The notes under the pieces were generated by a model. The model saw only the letters and a list, made by a program, of their open reading frames with translations, ran no database searches and was not told where the DNA came from. The translations under genes and the position numbers were made by a program. This document shows, one piece after another, positions 51,316 to 60,109 of a stretch of 64,000 nt of DNA. Origin of the DNA: JAHEAO01 sp041633555 (GTDB taxonomy: Bacteria; Pseudomonadota; Alphaproteobacteria; Rhodobacterales; Rhodobacteraceae); the NCBI GenBank assembly GCA_041633555.1, contig JBFKFZ010000008.1:1-64000 (forward strand). The letters are read 5' to 3'. How positions within the stretch are numbered: position 1 is the first letter of the stretch; the number at the start of each line of letters is the position of its first letter.

Positions 51316-52808
51316 GCTACACACTTGGCATCGATATCGGCACTTTCGAGTCCAAAGGTGTCATTGTCGATCATCAGGGCAATATTATCGCCACCTCGAC
51401 TGCTCCGCATGAACTGATCGTGCCGCAACCCGGCTGGGCAGAGCATCGCGCGGACGAGGATTGGTGGCACGATTTCTGTACGATCAGCAGACAGTTGATC
51501 GCAGACACGAAGATCGACCCTTCTGACATCAAATGCGCTGCGACCAGCGCCATAGGCCCCTGCATGCTGCCTGTCGATGCAGATGGCAGGCCGTTGATGA
51601 ATGCGGTCCTATATGGGGTTGATACCCGCGCCGAGGCAGAGATCGCGGTACTTACCGGCAACATCGGAGCGGACCGCATTCTGCAGGTTTGCGGCAACGC
51701 CCTGACCTCGCAATCGGTGGGCCCGAAGATACTCTGGCTGAAGAACAACCGGGCCGATCTATATGCCGAAACCGCGAAAGTGGTCACTTCGACGACGTAC
51801 CTCGTTCACCGGCTGACGGGCGAGTTCGTGATCGATCATTACACTGCTGCCAATTTCAGCCCGCTTTATGACGTGAACGGACAACGCTGGATCCACGGAC
51901 TGGCCCCGGAGATTATCGCCCCTGAAAAGCTCCCGCGCCTGCTCTGGTCAACCGAGATCGCAGGAAGGGTTACTGCCAAGGCCGCCGCCGAAACGGGTCT
52001 TGTGGAAGGTACGTCCGTGACCTGCGGCACGATCGACGCCGCCGCCGAGGCCGTCAGTGTTGGGGTAAAGCAACCCGGCGAGATGATGGTGATGTATGGC
52101 TCGACCATCTTTATCATCGCGCTCACCGAGGGCCGGGTCGACGACCCGCGCCTCTGGTACGCGCCCTGGCTTTTTCCCGGGCAGCACGCTTCGATGGCGG
52201 GTCTCGCGACCAGCGGCACGCTGACCCACTGGTTTCGCGACCAAATGGCGCGCGACCTGCCGCGAGATACCGCCTTTGCCGATCTGGCTGCCGAGGCCGC
52301 TTCCTCGCCGCCCGGGGCCAACGGCCTGCTTGTCCTTCCCTATTTCATGGGCGAGCGGACGCCGATCCACGATGCCCGGGCAACGGGGGCAATTTTCGGC
52401 CTGAACCTGACGCATAACCGAGGCGACGTGTTCCGGGCGCTGCTCGAAGGCATCGCCAATGGCACTGCGCACGTGATCGAGACATTCGGCGAAACAGGTC
52501 AGGTGGCAAAGCGGATCCTTGCGGTAGGCGGCGGAGTGAAGAACTCGGTTTGGTTGCAGGCTACCTCAGATATTGCCCAGATCCCTCAGGTTGTCAGCGA
52601 GAAGACGATTGGCGCCTGCTATGGAGATGCCTATCTTGCCTCTCTGGCGATCGGTACGGCAAGACCTGGCGATATTGCGAACTGGAACCCGCCCGCCAGA
52701 CAGATCGAGCCCCATCTCTACCCGGTCTACGAGCGTCAATATGCGCTCTTCAAACGGCTCTATTCCCAAACTCGCGACATTGCTCACGCTCTAGCAGATC
52801 CGACTTGA
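51312..52808 (+). CDS. FGGY-family carbohydrate kinase
   Basis: A 498-residue sugar kinase. Motifs are GIDIGTFESKGVIVD at the phosphate site, TCGTIDAAAEAVSVGV with the catalytic-region aspartate, MMVMYGSTIF and the C-terminal AVGGGVKNSVWLQATSDI. It is most like xylulokinase-type FGGY members; the substrate cannot be read. The ATG overlaps the M42-type stop (ATGA). It presumably phosphorylates the sugar, ketose or polyol arising from the operon's hydrolase step. Confidence 0.87.
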   Translation: MSYTLGIDIGTFESKGVIVDHQGNIIATSTAPHELIVPQPGWAEHRADEDWWHDFCTISRQLIADTKIDPSDIKCAATSAIGPCMLPVDADGRPLMNAVLYGVDTRAEAEIAVLTGNIGADRILQVCGNALTSQSVGPKILWLKNNRADLYAETAKVVTSTTYLVHRLTGEFVIDHYTAANFSPLYDVNGQRWIHGLAPEIIAPEKLPRLLWSTEIAGRVTAKAAAETGLVEGTSVTCGTIDAAAEAVSVGVKQPGEMMVMYGSTIFIIALTEGRVDDPRLWYAPWLFPGQHASMAGLATSGTLTHWFRDQMARDLPRDTAFADLAAEAASSPPGANGLLVLPYFMGERTPIHDARATGAIFGLNLTHNRGDVFRALLEGIANGTAHVIETFGETGQVAKRILAVGGGVKNSVWLQATSDIAQIPQVVSEKTIGACYGDAYLASLAIGTARPGDIANWNPPARQIEPHLYPVYERQYALFKRLYSQTRDIAHALADPT

Positions 52809-52840
52809 AATCCTTGTTCTTGGTTATCGTGCTGATGCTT

Positions 52841-52881
52841 CGCGCCCGGTTGCACGTTGAGGCCGATGCGAAGCGGGCGCG
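52841..52881. terminator. Inverted repeat downstream of the FGGY kinase
   Basis: CGCGCCCG and CGGGCGCG are perfect 8-base arms 25 bases apart in the 206-base gap between the convergent kinase and permease genes. The long loop and missing T-run make a terminator only possible. Confidence 0.3.
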
Positions 52882-53014
52882 TAATAGCAGCACGGTTGAG
52901 CGATGCGTCCCACTGCAGTTTTGGTGCTGATCGGCGAAAGCATTGTATGCCGTCGTCGGAAATGTGCCGTCACTGACATGCTGTAGGTGCAAATCTGGCG
53001 CATTCGATACAGAG

Positions 53015-53935
53015 CTATTTCACCGCGCCCGCCGCCATGCCCTTGATGATATATCGCTCAAGCACCACGCCGATGATGATTAGCGGGACAATCGCGGCGA
53101 AAGAGAGTGCCGCCATCGACCACCAGCTGATCCCCTGACTGCCGGTCTGGCTGGCGACCATTACCGGCAGCGTGACCGCGTTTGAACCGGTCAAAAGGGC
53201 GGCAAAGAAGTACTCATTCCACGTCAGCACAAGCGACAGGATGAAAGAGGCCACGATGCCGGGCAGAGCGATTGGCAGGATAATGGTAATGAATGCGCCC
53301 CAGATCGAGAGGCCATCGACAAGAGCTGCTTCCTCCAGTTCTGTCGGGATCGATGCGAACTGATCGCGCATGATCCAAATGACGATCGGCAGCACCGTCA
53401 AAGCATAGAGCAGAATCAGACCGATCCGGGTGTCTAGAAGCGCCAACTCCTTGTAGAGCACAAGAAAGGGCAGGGCGAGCACTACTGGCGGCAAGATCAG
53501 CTGGCTGAGGAAGAAGAAAGAGATATCGGGATTGCGCATGAAACCGAACTTGAAGCTGAACCTCGACAGCCCGTAGGCCGCGAGTGATCCCAGGATGACC
53601 GCGAGCGAGGAGGCGCTGAGCGCGATTACCGTCGAATTTGTAAACCGCTTCAGGAACTCGGCGCGCACCGTGCTTTCGTTGCCTATGGTTTCGGGCGACA
53701 AGCCTAGCGACCGCCAACCCAGCCACTTCGGCGCAAAATCGACCCATGGCACCATGTTCCCCTGCATCACGTCCGGCGCCATCTTGAAGCTGGTCGTAAT
53801 CGTCCAGTAGATCGGGAACAGGCAGATGACAGTCCACAATGCCAGGAATCCGTAAATCGCGACGCGGCTAGCGAACCACTTTGCCTTGTGGGTTCGATCT
53901 AGGTCACTGTCAAAGAAGATCTGCGCCTCGACCAT
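53015..53935 (-). CDS. Carbohydrate ABC transporter permease, MalG/UgpE type
   Basis: A 306-residue CUT1 inner permease with six hydrophobic segments. The EAA loop is ELEEAALVDGLSIWGAFITIILP. The first helix AIYGFLALWTVICLFPIYWTI is followed by a periplasmic loop that is longer than usual (about residues 55-90), then SSLAVILGSLAAYGLSRF. Last gene of the SBP-permease-permease operon; it starts one base after the stop of the upstream permease. Confidence 0.9.
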   Translation of the reverse strand: MVEAQIFFDSDLDRTHKAKWFASRVAIYGFLALWTVICLFPIYWTITTSFKMAPDVMQGNMVPWVDFAPKWLGWRSLGLSPETIGNESTVRAEFLKRFTNSTVIALSASSLAVILGSLAAYGLSRFSFKFGFMRNPDISFFFLSQLILPPVVLALPFLVLYKELALLDTRIGLILLYALTVLPIVIWIMRDQFASIPTELEEAALVDGLSIWGAFITIILPIALPGIVASFILSLVLTWNEYFFAALLTGSNAVTLPVMVASQTGSQGISWWSMAALSFAAIVPLIIIGVVLERYIIKGMAAGAVK

Positions 53936-55042
53936 CTAGTACCTCGGGTTCATCCAGCGGTCCGCCAGCTTCATGAAGACCGTGATCGCGATGACGATCA
54001 GCACGAGGTAGACCATTGCCAAAAGCGTGCCGTAACCGACGTTCGACCGGTCGCGGTATTCGCGGAAGATGAAGCTCGTTACGCTGTCGGTCGCTCCTCC
54101 GGGACCACCCGAAGTGACGTTGATGATGATGTCGGCGAGCTTCAGCTTGAAGATGATCCTGATCAGGATCGCCGTGATCGAAGCCGGCAGCATCAGCGGA
54201 AACGTGACCTCCCAGAATGAACGCCAGGCCGAGGCGCCGTCGACCCGGCTGGCCTCACGCAACTCCTTCGGGATCGCCTGCAAGCCAGCGAGGATCATGA
54301 CCATCATGAAGGGGATGAAGGTCCAGGCATCCATGACCATGATCATGAAGCGTGCCATTTCGGGCGAGCCGAAGAACGACGGGTTGTCCCAGCCCAGCCA
54401 GCGTGCAAGTCGGGCCAGCGGGCCGAAGCGGACCTCCAGCATCGACTTGCCGATCATCCAGCTGACTGCGACCGGCGACAGCATTAGCGGCAGAAGAAAC
54501 GCCACCCGGAAGAATTTTCGCGCCCTGATCTCGGCATTCAGCAAGAGAGCGAGGCCGAAGGCGATCGTGTATTCGACAAGGATTGCCGCCGTATACCAGA
54601 CCATGTTCTTGAGCGCGTTCCAATAGAAAGGATCGCCCCACATTTGCCGGACATTGTCAAACCCGTTGAATTTGCGTCCCGTCGGAGAAGACAGGTTCCA
54701 GTCGGAGAAAGCGATGCCGATCCCGAAGATCAGCGGGAACACCACCATCGAGATCACGAAGAGCGCGGCAGGAAGCACGAACAGTACCCGCCTGCCCTGC
54801 TCGCCGCGGATCACGACCTGCGCCCAGCAGAGGCAGATGGCCCAGAGGATATAGGCGAAAAGTACCGGCCTCCAGGTTTTGAGTCCGAGCGCCAGCCAGC
54901 CCAGCCGATCGGCGGTCTGGACCAGTGCCACAAGCACGAGAAAGCCGAACGATCCCCAGATCAGCGCCTTGCCCAAGCCTCGGCGCCGTTCCGAGATATC
55001 GTCCGCCGTCACGACGTGAAGAAGATCGCCCTCGCTGCTCAT
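53936..55042 (-). CDS. Carbohydrate ABC transporter permease, MalF/UgpA type
   Basis: A 368-residue CUT1 permease with two extra N-terminal helices (IWGSFGFLVLVALVQTA and VLFAYILWAICLCWAQVVI, about residues 28-90) before the usual six. The EAA loop is ELREASRVDGASAWRSFWEVTFP. SGGPGGATDSVTSFIFREY near the C-terminus is typical of MalF-like members. Its start is separated from the binding-protein gene by a strong hairpin. Confidence 0.9.
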   Translation of the reverse strand: MSSEGDLLHVVTADDISERRRGLGKALIWGSFGFLVLVALVQTADRLGWLALGLKTWRPVLFAYILWAICLCWAQVVIRGEQGRRVLFVLPAALFVISMVVFPLIFGIGIAFSDWNLSSPTGRKFNGFDNVRQMWGDPFYWNALKNMVWYTAAILVEYTIAFGLALLLNAEIRARKFFRVAFLLPLMLSPVAVSWMIGKSMLEVRFGPLARLARWLGWDNPSFFGSPEMARFMIMVMDAWTFIPFMMVMILAGLQAIPKELREASRVDGASAWRSFWEVTFPLMLPASITAILIRIIFKLKLADIIINVTSGGPGGATDSVTSFIFREYRDRSNVGYGTLLAMVYLVLIVIAITVFMKLADRWMNPRY

Positions 55043-55119
55043 GAAAGGATGCTAAACATAAGAGATCGCATCTGAGAAGCGTTCATGTCTTATGCAAGAC
55101 GCTCGAGATGTTCACTGAA

Positions 55120-55147
55120 CGAGGGGCGCGTATCGTCGCGCCCCTCG
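55120..55147 (-). terminator. Strong hairpin between binding-protein and permease genes
   Basis: CGAGGGGCGCG and CGCGCCCCTCG form an 11-bp perfect stem with a six-base loop, ten bases past the binding-protein stop and 77 bases before the permease start. There is no T-run. Such hairpins after a binding-protein gene usually stabilise its mRNA and lower expression of the permeases. Confidence 0.65.
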
Positions 55148-55156
55148 AACTACCGA

Positions 55157-56818
55157 CTACAATCCGAGCGAAGCTTTGTAGAGCGCGATCTGGCTGTCGC
55201 GCCCGATCTGGTCGGTGATCTTCTCCCAGGCTGCCGCGATAGCGTCGGCGGTTTCCTGGGCCGACCCGTATTGGCCATTGATCCCTTTGACCAGTTCATC
55301 TTCGGCGATCGAGTAATATTGGAAGATCCCTGGGATTCGCGGCTCGATTGCGGCATTCGGATGATTGTAGCTGTCGGCGTTGGACCCCAGGTAATCCTCG
55401 ATGAAGGCCCGGTCATAGCCAGCCTCCTCCCATTCGTCATACTGGAAGTGCGACTGGCGGTATGGCTGAAAGCCGGAGGGATAAGCGGCTGTCCAGAGTG
55501 AGAGATCCTTGCCGCCGAGATGCGCCGCGGCCGACCAAGCAGCCTTGCGCTTCATTTCGTCGCCTGAAACGCGGCTGGTCACGTAGATGCCCCAGCCGAT
55601 GTAGGCCATGTTCGGTGCGAAGTTTACACCGCCCTCTGGGTCCTCCCACTCGGCGGTCTGCGAGTTGTAGACGCGTGTTGCACCCGGATTGATCGAAAAG
55701 CCAGTTACATCTCCAACAATGGAATCGTCACGTGTGCGCACGTTCGAACCGACATCGCCCCACCAAGTCAGCATCGAGCCGGTTCCCGCGAGGAACTGCG
55801 AGAAAGCGGTGCCATTTGGGTCAGTGTTCAACTGATCCGCAGGATAGGCACCAGGAGTTGCCGCCAGGTCCATGACGTCCTGAATTGCCTGCACCCAAGC
55901 CGGATTGTTGACACGCGGCTTCATGGTCTCGGGGTCGAACAACCATGCTGGATCACCGGGATGCTTGGCATATGCGGCCGCACGGTCTTCGAGAAAATAG
56001 AACCCGAAACCGCCCCATTGATACTTAAGCGGGTCAAGAAACCCGGTTGCCGGCAGGCCGGTGAGTGGGTCATTCTGGCCGATGATCTTCTTGGAGAAAT
56101 CGTTGACCTGTTCCCAAGTGGTCGGCGGCTCGGACAGCCCGGTCGCCGCCGTGATCGCGGGATCGGTGAAGTAGTCTTGGCGGTAGGCGAAGGTATGGCA
56201 GTCGCCGTCAATGTTGATCCGGTACGTCTTGCCTTCCCAAGTGCCGACCGGCGCCCGAAGGTATTCCACCAGGTCGTCGGCCTCGATCTGTTCACTTACC
56301 CATTCGGGCATTTCGTCAAGCAGCCCCTTGCTCGCGGTGTCGCCCTCGAACGGAGCGCCCATCTGAATGATGTCGAAATCCACAGTGCCCGTCGCAATTG
56401 CTTGCTGCAGACGCGGATTGTAGTCCGCTTGCGCGAGGTCGATCCAGTTGATCGTGGCGCCGGTATAGGCCTCCCACGGTTTCAGAAAGCCGCGGAACAG
56501 GAAGTTGTGAAGGTTCTGATTGTTGAGCCCCATGAAGGTCAACTCGACCCCGGCGAACTCGCCCTCGGCAACATTGGCCATCGTCGGCCCCAGGCACATT
56601 TCTCCAACCTTTTGCCAGTCGGCATCAGTCGGCGAACCCATGCCAACGCCCGGGATCTTCAGGATTTCGGCACGGACATTTCCGTGCCCGGCAGTCCGAG
56701 CGGGCGCGGAGAGACCGCCCATGGCTCCCAATGCGCCGACGCTCGCCAGTCCTTTCATCACGTTCCGCCGGTCAATCTTCCCGGTGCGCAGCATCTGATT
56801 GTAAATCTCGACTTTCAC
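55157..56818 (-). CDS. Sugar ABC transporter substrate-binding protein, Tat-type signal
   Basis: A 553-residue extracellular solute-binding protein of the CUT1 kind. The N-terminus has a twin-arginine motif (IDRRNVMKGLASVGALGAM), suggesting export in a folded state. The mature protein has ATINWIDLAQADYNPRLQQ, VDFDIIQMGAPFEGD and a tryptophan-rich sugar-pocket region (LTWWGDVGSN). It is longer than typical binding proteins (about 420). Ligand unknown; given FucU, ribokinase, FGGY kinase and the AKR nearby, a monosaccharide or small glycoside is plausible. First gene of the transporter operon, divergent from the small coiled-coil gene and the ATPase. Confidence 0.88.
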   Translation of the reverse strand: MKVEIYNQMLRTGKIDRRNVMKGLASVGALGAMGGLSAPARTAGHGNVRAEILKIPGVGMGSPTDADWQKVGEMCLGPTMANVAEGEFAGVELTFMGLNNQNLHNFLFRGFLKPWEAYTGATINWIDLAQADYNPRLQQAIATGTVDFDIIQMGAPFEGDTASKGLLDEMPEWVSEQIEADDLVEYLRAPVGTWEGKTYRINIDGDCHTFAYRQDYFTDPAITAATGLSEPPTTWEQVNDFSKKIIGQNDPLTGLPATGFLDPLKYQWGGFGFYFLEDRAAAYAKHPGDPAWLFDPETMKPRVNNPAWVQAIQDVMDLAATPGAYPADQLNTDPNGTAFSQFLAGTGSMLTWWGDVGSNVRTRDDSIVGDVTGFSINPGATRVYNSQTAEWEDPEGGVNFAPNMAYIGWGIYVTSRVSGDEMKRKAAWSAAAHLGGKDLSLWTAAYPSGFQPYRQSHFQYDEWEEAGYDRAFIEDYLGSNADSYNHPNAAIEPRIPGIFQYYSIAEDELVKGINGQYGSAQETADAIAAAWEKITDQIGRDSQIALYKASLGL

Positions 56819-57126
56819 GACAATTCCTCCCTACGGCAAAGGCCGGTTCATCTGCGGGTGATCGGCCTGGTTCGAAAAGTGAGCCGCCGATCATTGAATA
56901 GGTTTTCGCAGCAAGTTCCGCAGCTTGGCGTGTTTTCCGGCCCGGTGATTGCGCCAACAGAAAAACCATTTCAGCAAGGTGACGCTAAGTCAAGATTCAC
57001 GTCCTCCGCACCTGATCCGGCACAACCATTCACCGTGTTGTGATAGATGGACTGCAACTTTTCGGCGATTTGCTCGTGATTGACGACATGTCACCGAACT
57101 GCTGGTGACGATTTCAGAAAGAAAGG
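56819..57126. promoter_or_regulatory. Divergent intergenic region of the sugar transporter
   Basis: About 310 bases without a gene between the binding-protein start and the small coiled-coil gene. It must hold the promoter for the binding-protein operon and probably that of the plus-strand genes. I see the GTCACC inverted repeat listed separately, but no convincing consensus promoter and no RNA gene. Confidence 0.5.
57090..57109. promoter_or_regulatory. Inverted repeat, possible operator
   Basis: GTCACC and GGTGAC are perfect 6-base arms with an eight-base spacer, 26 bases before ATG 57136. Size and place suit a dimeric repressor site, or a hairpin in the leader. Not confirmed by any repeat copy. 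Confidence 0.3.
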
Positions 57127-57135
57127 ATGGCAAAT

Positions 57136-57303
57136 ATGAACGCGATTGCAGAAACCCGGAATTCCGATCTGCCGACCAAGCATGACTTGGACAAGCTCGA
57201 GGAACGGTTGGACGCCCTGGAAATGGCACTTGCAAAACTCGAGGCCCAGCTCAAGGAGATGTCGCACGACACGCCCAGCATGGAGAGAGGCTACTATTCC
57301 TAA
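57136..57303 (+). CDS. Small coiled-coil protein, unknown function
   Basis: A 55-residue reading frame (MNAIAETRNSDLPTKHDLDK and on). From residue 15 it runs as a heptad-rich helix (LDKLEERLDALEMALAKLEA), then a short tail ending MERGYYS. AAAGG lies nine bases upstream; an in-frame ATG at 57127 gives a three-residue longer form. I recognise no family. The regular leucine spacing, SD site and clean stop support a real gene, but the 275 bases after it are non-coding and conservation is unknown. Confidence 0.55.
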   Translation: MNAIAETRNSDLPTKHDLDKLEERLDALEMALAKLEAQLKEMSHDTPSMERGYYS

Positions 57304-57578
57304 CCTTGCTGAAGGGCATCGTACGGATCGGGACCCGCGCACGCGTTCCGATCCTGCGGGCGGTTACATAGTCTGATGCCACTTGAAACGATTGTGATCC
57401 CGACGCCGCTGCGTCTGGGCCGGCCAGACGATCAACGGCAACGCGACCGCTGTACTCAACGTCTGATATCTTCAACCAAGCCGATGGGCCGGCCGCGAAC
57501 TGGCCCCTCATCTTCACAATGGACAGGTCCAGCCGGCCCCGCTAGCCTCGGCCCGAGATCGGGGGGAACGGGAACAAC
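57304..57578. other. 275-base gap before the sugar ATPase gene
   Basis: No short gene or strong hairpin stands out. It probably carries the promoter and leader of the ATPase-fucU-ribokinase operon. Confidence 0.35.
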
Positions 57579-58643
57579 ATGGCCGAAGTGACCATCCGCG
57601 ATTTGCGCAAATCCTATGGCGCGACCGAGGTCATCCACGGCCTCGATATTGACATCGCCGATGGCGAATTCGTGGTTCTGGTTGGCCCTTCCGGCTGTGG
57701 CAAGTCCACGCTCCTTCGGATGATCGCGGGACTTGAAGGCATCACCGCGGGAAAGATTTCGATCGGCGAGCGGGTCGTCAACAATCTGCCACCCGCTGAA
57801 CGCGACATCGCGATGGTGTTCCAGAACTACGCCCTGTATCCGCACAAGACGGTCGCGGCCAACATGGCCTTCGCGCTTCGGATGAAGCGGATGGACAAGG
57901 CCGAGATCGAGGATCGCGTTACCCGCGCCGCGGAGGTGCTGGGCCTGACACCCTATCTTAACCGCTATCCGCGCGCGCTTTCCGGAGGACAGCGCCAGCG
58001 TGTCGCAATGGGCCGCGCCATCGTGCGCAACCCGCAAGTGTTTCTCTTCGACGAACCCTTGTCGAACCTTGACGCCAAGTTGCGCGTGCAGATGCGCACC
58101 GAAATCCGCGAGTTACACCAGCGGCTCTCGACGACGACCGTGTACGTTACCCACGACCAGATCGAGGCGATGACCATGGCCGACCGCATCGTCGTGTTGC
58201 GCGACGGCTATGTCGAACAGATCGGTTCGCCCCTTGAGGTCTACGATCGACCCGCCAACAAGTTCGTCGCCAGCTTCATCGGGTCGCCCGCGATGAACAT
58301 GCTGGATACGGTCGTGCACCGTAACGGCGCATCAACCTGGTCGGTAGTCGAGGGCGCCCGTTTCGACCTGCCCCACGGGTCCGAATTGAGGGATGGCCAA
58401 GAAGTTACGATTGGCATCCGACCCGAGCACCTGACGCTGTCCGAAGACGGCATGAGCGGAAAGGTTCTGGTGATCGAACCGACGGGGTCCGAAATCCATG
58501 TCGTCGCGCGGATGGCAAGCAAGGACGTGACCGCGATCTTCCGGACCCGGCACCCGTTCAGGCCCGGCGATCCGATCAGCCTCGCTCCCGCGCCTGACCT
58601 GACCCACATATTCGACCGGGAGACCGGCAGAAGTCTGACCTGA
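57579..58643 (+). CDS. Sugar ABC transporter ATPase, UgpC/MsmK type
   Basis: A 354-residue ATPase serving CUT1 importers. Walker A is GPSGCGKSTLLRMIAGLEG, Q-loop MVFQNYALYPHKTV, signature LSGGQRQRVAMGRAIV, Walker B VFLFDEPLSNLDAKLR, and YVTHDQIEAM. The C-terminal 120 residues are the OB-fold (TOBE) regulatory domain (IGIRPEHLTLSEDG). It almost certainly powers the permeases at 53-55 kb, although encoded on the opposite strand; it leads an operon with fucU and a ribokinase gene. Confidence 0.93.
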   Translation: MAEVTIRDLRKSYGATEVIHGLDIDIADGEFVVLVGPSGCGKSTLLRMIAGLEGITAGKISIGERVVNNLPPAERDIAMVFQNYALYPHKTVAANMAFALRMKRMDKAEIEDRVTRAAEVLGLTPYLNRYPRALSGGQRQRVAMGRAIVRNPQVFLFDEPLSNLDAKLRVQMRTEIRELHQRLSTTTVYVTHDQIEAMTMADRIVVLRDGYVEQIGSPLEVYDRPANKFVASFIGSPAMNMLDTVVHRNGASTWSVVEGARFDLPHGSELRDGQEVTIGIRPEHLTLSEDGMSGKVLVIEPTGSEIHVVARMASKDVTAIFRTRHPFRPGDPISLAPAPDLTHIFDRETGRSLT

Positions 58644-58653
58644 GGAGGAACCG

Positions 58654-59106
58654 ATGCTCAAGGGAATTGATCCGCGTCTGAATGCAGACGTCCTTTACGT
58701 GCTCCGCTCGATGGGTCACGGCGACCAGATCGTCATTGCCGACACCAACTTCCCGTCCGACAGCGTTGCGCAGGATACCGTCCATGGTGAGCTGCTGCGC
58801 ATGGAGAATCTGACCGCGGCAGAGGCCACAGAGGCGGTGCTTTCAGTGATGCCGCTTGATACGTTTGTCGATGATTTTGCGGGTCGGATGCAGATCGTGG
58901 ACGACCCCGAAACCATTCCTCCGGTTCAGGCCGAAGTGCAGAATGTCATTAACGCGGCCGAAGGTCGCGACAGACCGATGGTCGGCATCGAACGTTTCGA
59001 TTTCTACGATGCCGCCCGTGATGCCTATGCCGTCATCCAGACTGGCGAGCGCCGTTTCTATGGCTGCTTCATCTTTCGCAAGGGCGTGATCCCGCCGGAG
59101 GAGTAA
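58654..59106 (+). CDS. RbsD/FucU family sugar mutarotase
   Basis: A 150-residue protein of the RbsD/FucU family, which interconverts anomers of sugars such as fucose or ribose so that kinases get the right form. Segments are LKGIDPRLNADVLYVLRSMGHGD with the catalytic-site histidine, IVIADTNFPSD, and the C-terminal YAVIQTGERRFYGCFIFRKGV. GHGD and the FYGCFIF end are more like FucU than RbsD. AGGAGG lies just upstream of the ATG, ten bases after the ATPase stop. Confidence 0.88.
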   Translation: MLKGIDPRLNADVLYVLRSMGHGDQIVIADTNFPSDSVAQDTVHGELLRMENLTAAEATEAVLSVMPLDTFVDDFAGRMQIVDDPETIPPVQAEVQNVINAAEGRDRPMVGIERFDFYDAARDAYAVIQTGERRFYGCFIFRKGVIPPEE

Positions 59107-59110
59107 CGCC

Positions 59111-60037
59111 ATGTCCGACAATATCGTGATCCTTGGGGTATTTGTTGCCGATACCGCCTACCGTGCCGACCGCGCGCCCAGGATGGGGGAAACCATCATG
59201 GGCAACAGCTTTGCGCTCGGACCCGGCGGCAAGGGCAGCAATCAGGCGGTGGCTGCCGCCAGGGCTGGCGGCAATGTCCATTTCATTACAAAACTTGGCC
59301 GCGATCCCTTTGCAGATATGGCGCTGAAGACCTGGAAAGAGGCAGGTGTAACCTCGGTCGTCACCCAACATGAGGACAGTTATACCGGGGCCGCCTATAT
59401 CTTCATCGAGGAAGCCACGGGCAACAATGCGATCATCATCTGCCCTGGCATTGCCGGTACAATCTCGGTTGAGGATATCGAGGCGCGGGCCGACCTTATC
59501 GCGGGCGCGAAGGTCTTCGTCACCCAGTTGGAACAGCCGATGCCCGCCGCGTTTCGGGCGCTGGAGATTGCGCGGGCAGGCGGCGCGATCACCATCCTAA
59601 ACCCGGCCCCAGCGGCGGAAATCGCCGATGAAGTTCTAGCCCTCTGCGACTACGCCACGCCAAACGAGACCGAGGCGGAAGAGCTGACGGGGATCAAGGT
59701 CAAGGGCGTCGAGGATGCGAAGAAGGCCGCCGAAAAGCTGCTCGAGCGCGGCGTAGGCACGGCGCTCATTACGCTGGGCGAGAACGGCGTTCTCTTTCAC
59801 AGTCGCCACCGCACGGAACATATTCCGGCCATCACGCCAGGGCTGGTCATTGAAACCACCGGTGCGGGCGACGCCTTCAACGGCGGCTTCGCGGCGGCTC
59901 TGGCCCAAGGCGCCGATCCGATCGAGGCTGTCAGGTTCGGCTGCGCGACGGCCGGCATTTCGGTCACCCGACCCGGTACTGCGCCCTCGATGCCAAGCCT
60001 CGCCGAGATAGAGGCGCTTCTCGCTAGCAACAATTGA
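59111..60037 (+). CDS. Ribokinase-family (PfkB) sugar kinase
   Basis: A 308-residue kinase. The GPGGKGSNQAVAAARAGG loop is the first PfkB signature; LNPAPAAEI, NETEAEELTGIKV, ALITLGENGVLF and the anion-hole TTGAGDAFNGGFAAAL (catalytic aspartate) follow. It is close to ribokinase. With FucU just ahead (four bases) it probably phosphorylates the same sugar; ribose or another aldose or ketose cannot be told apart. No terminator hairpin stands out after it. Confidence 0.9.
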   Translation: MSDNIVILGVFVADTAYRADRAPRMGETIMGNSFALGPGGKGSNQAVAAARAGGNVHFITKLGRDPFADMALKTWKEAGVTSVVTQHEDSYTGAAYIFIEEATGNNAIIICPGIAGTISVEDIEARADLIAGAKVFVTQLEQPMPAAFRALEIARAGGAITILNPAPAAEIADEVLALCDYATPNETEAEELTGIKVKGVEDAKKAAEKLLERGVGTALITLGENGVLFHSRHRTEHIPAITPGLVIETTGAGDAFNGGFAAALAQGADPIEAVRFGCATAGISVTRPGTAPSMPSLAEIEALLASNN

Positions 60038-60109
60038 GCGCCTGCGCCGCAAGTTATGTCTCGTCAATTCGGTTCCCGAATGGCCTCAGAGTACTGCGGA
60101 GCAATACCT

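Noticed and set aside
58654..59106. Calling the mutarotase rbsD because a ribokinase follows
   Set aside because: The GHGD and C-terminal FYGCFIF patterns look more like FucU, and the substrate of the neighbouring kinase is unproven.
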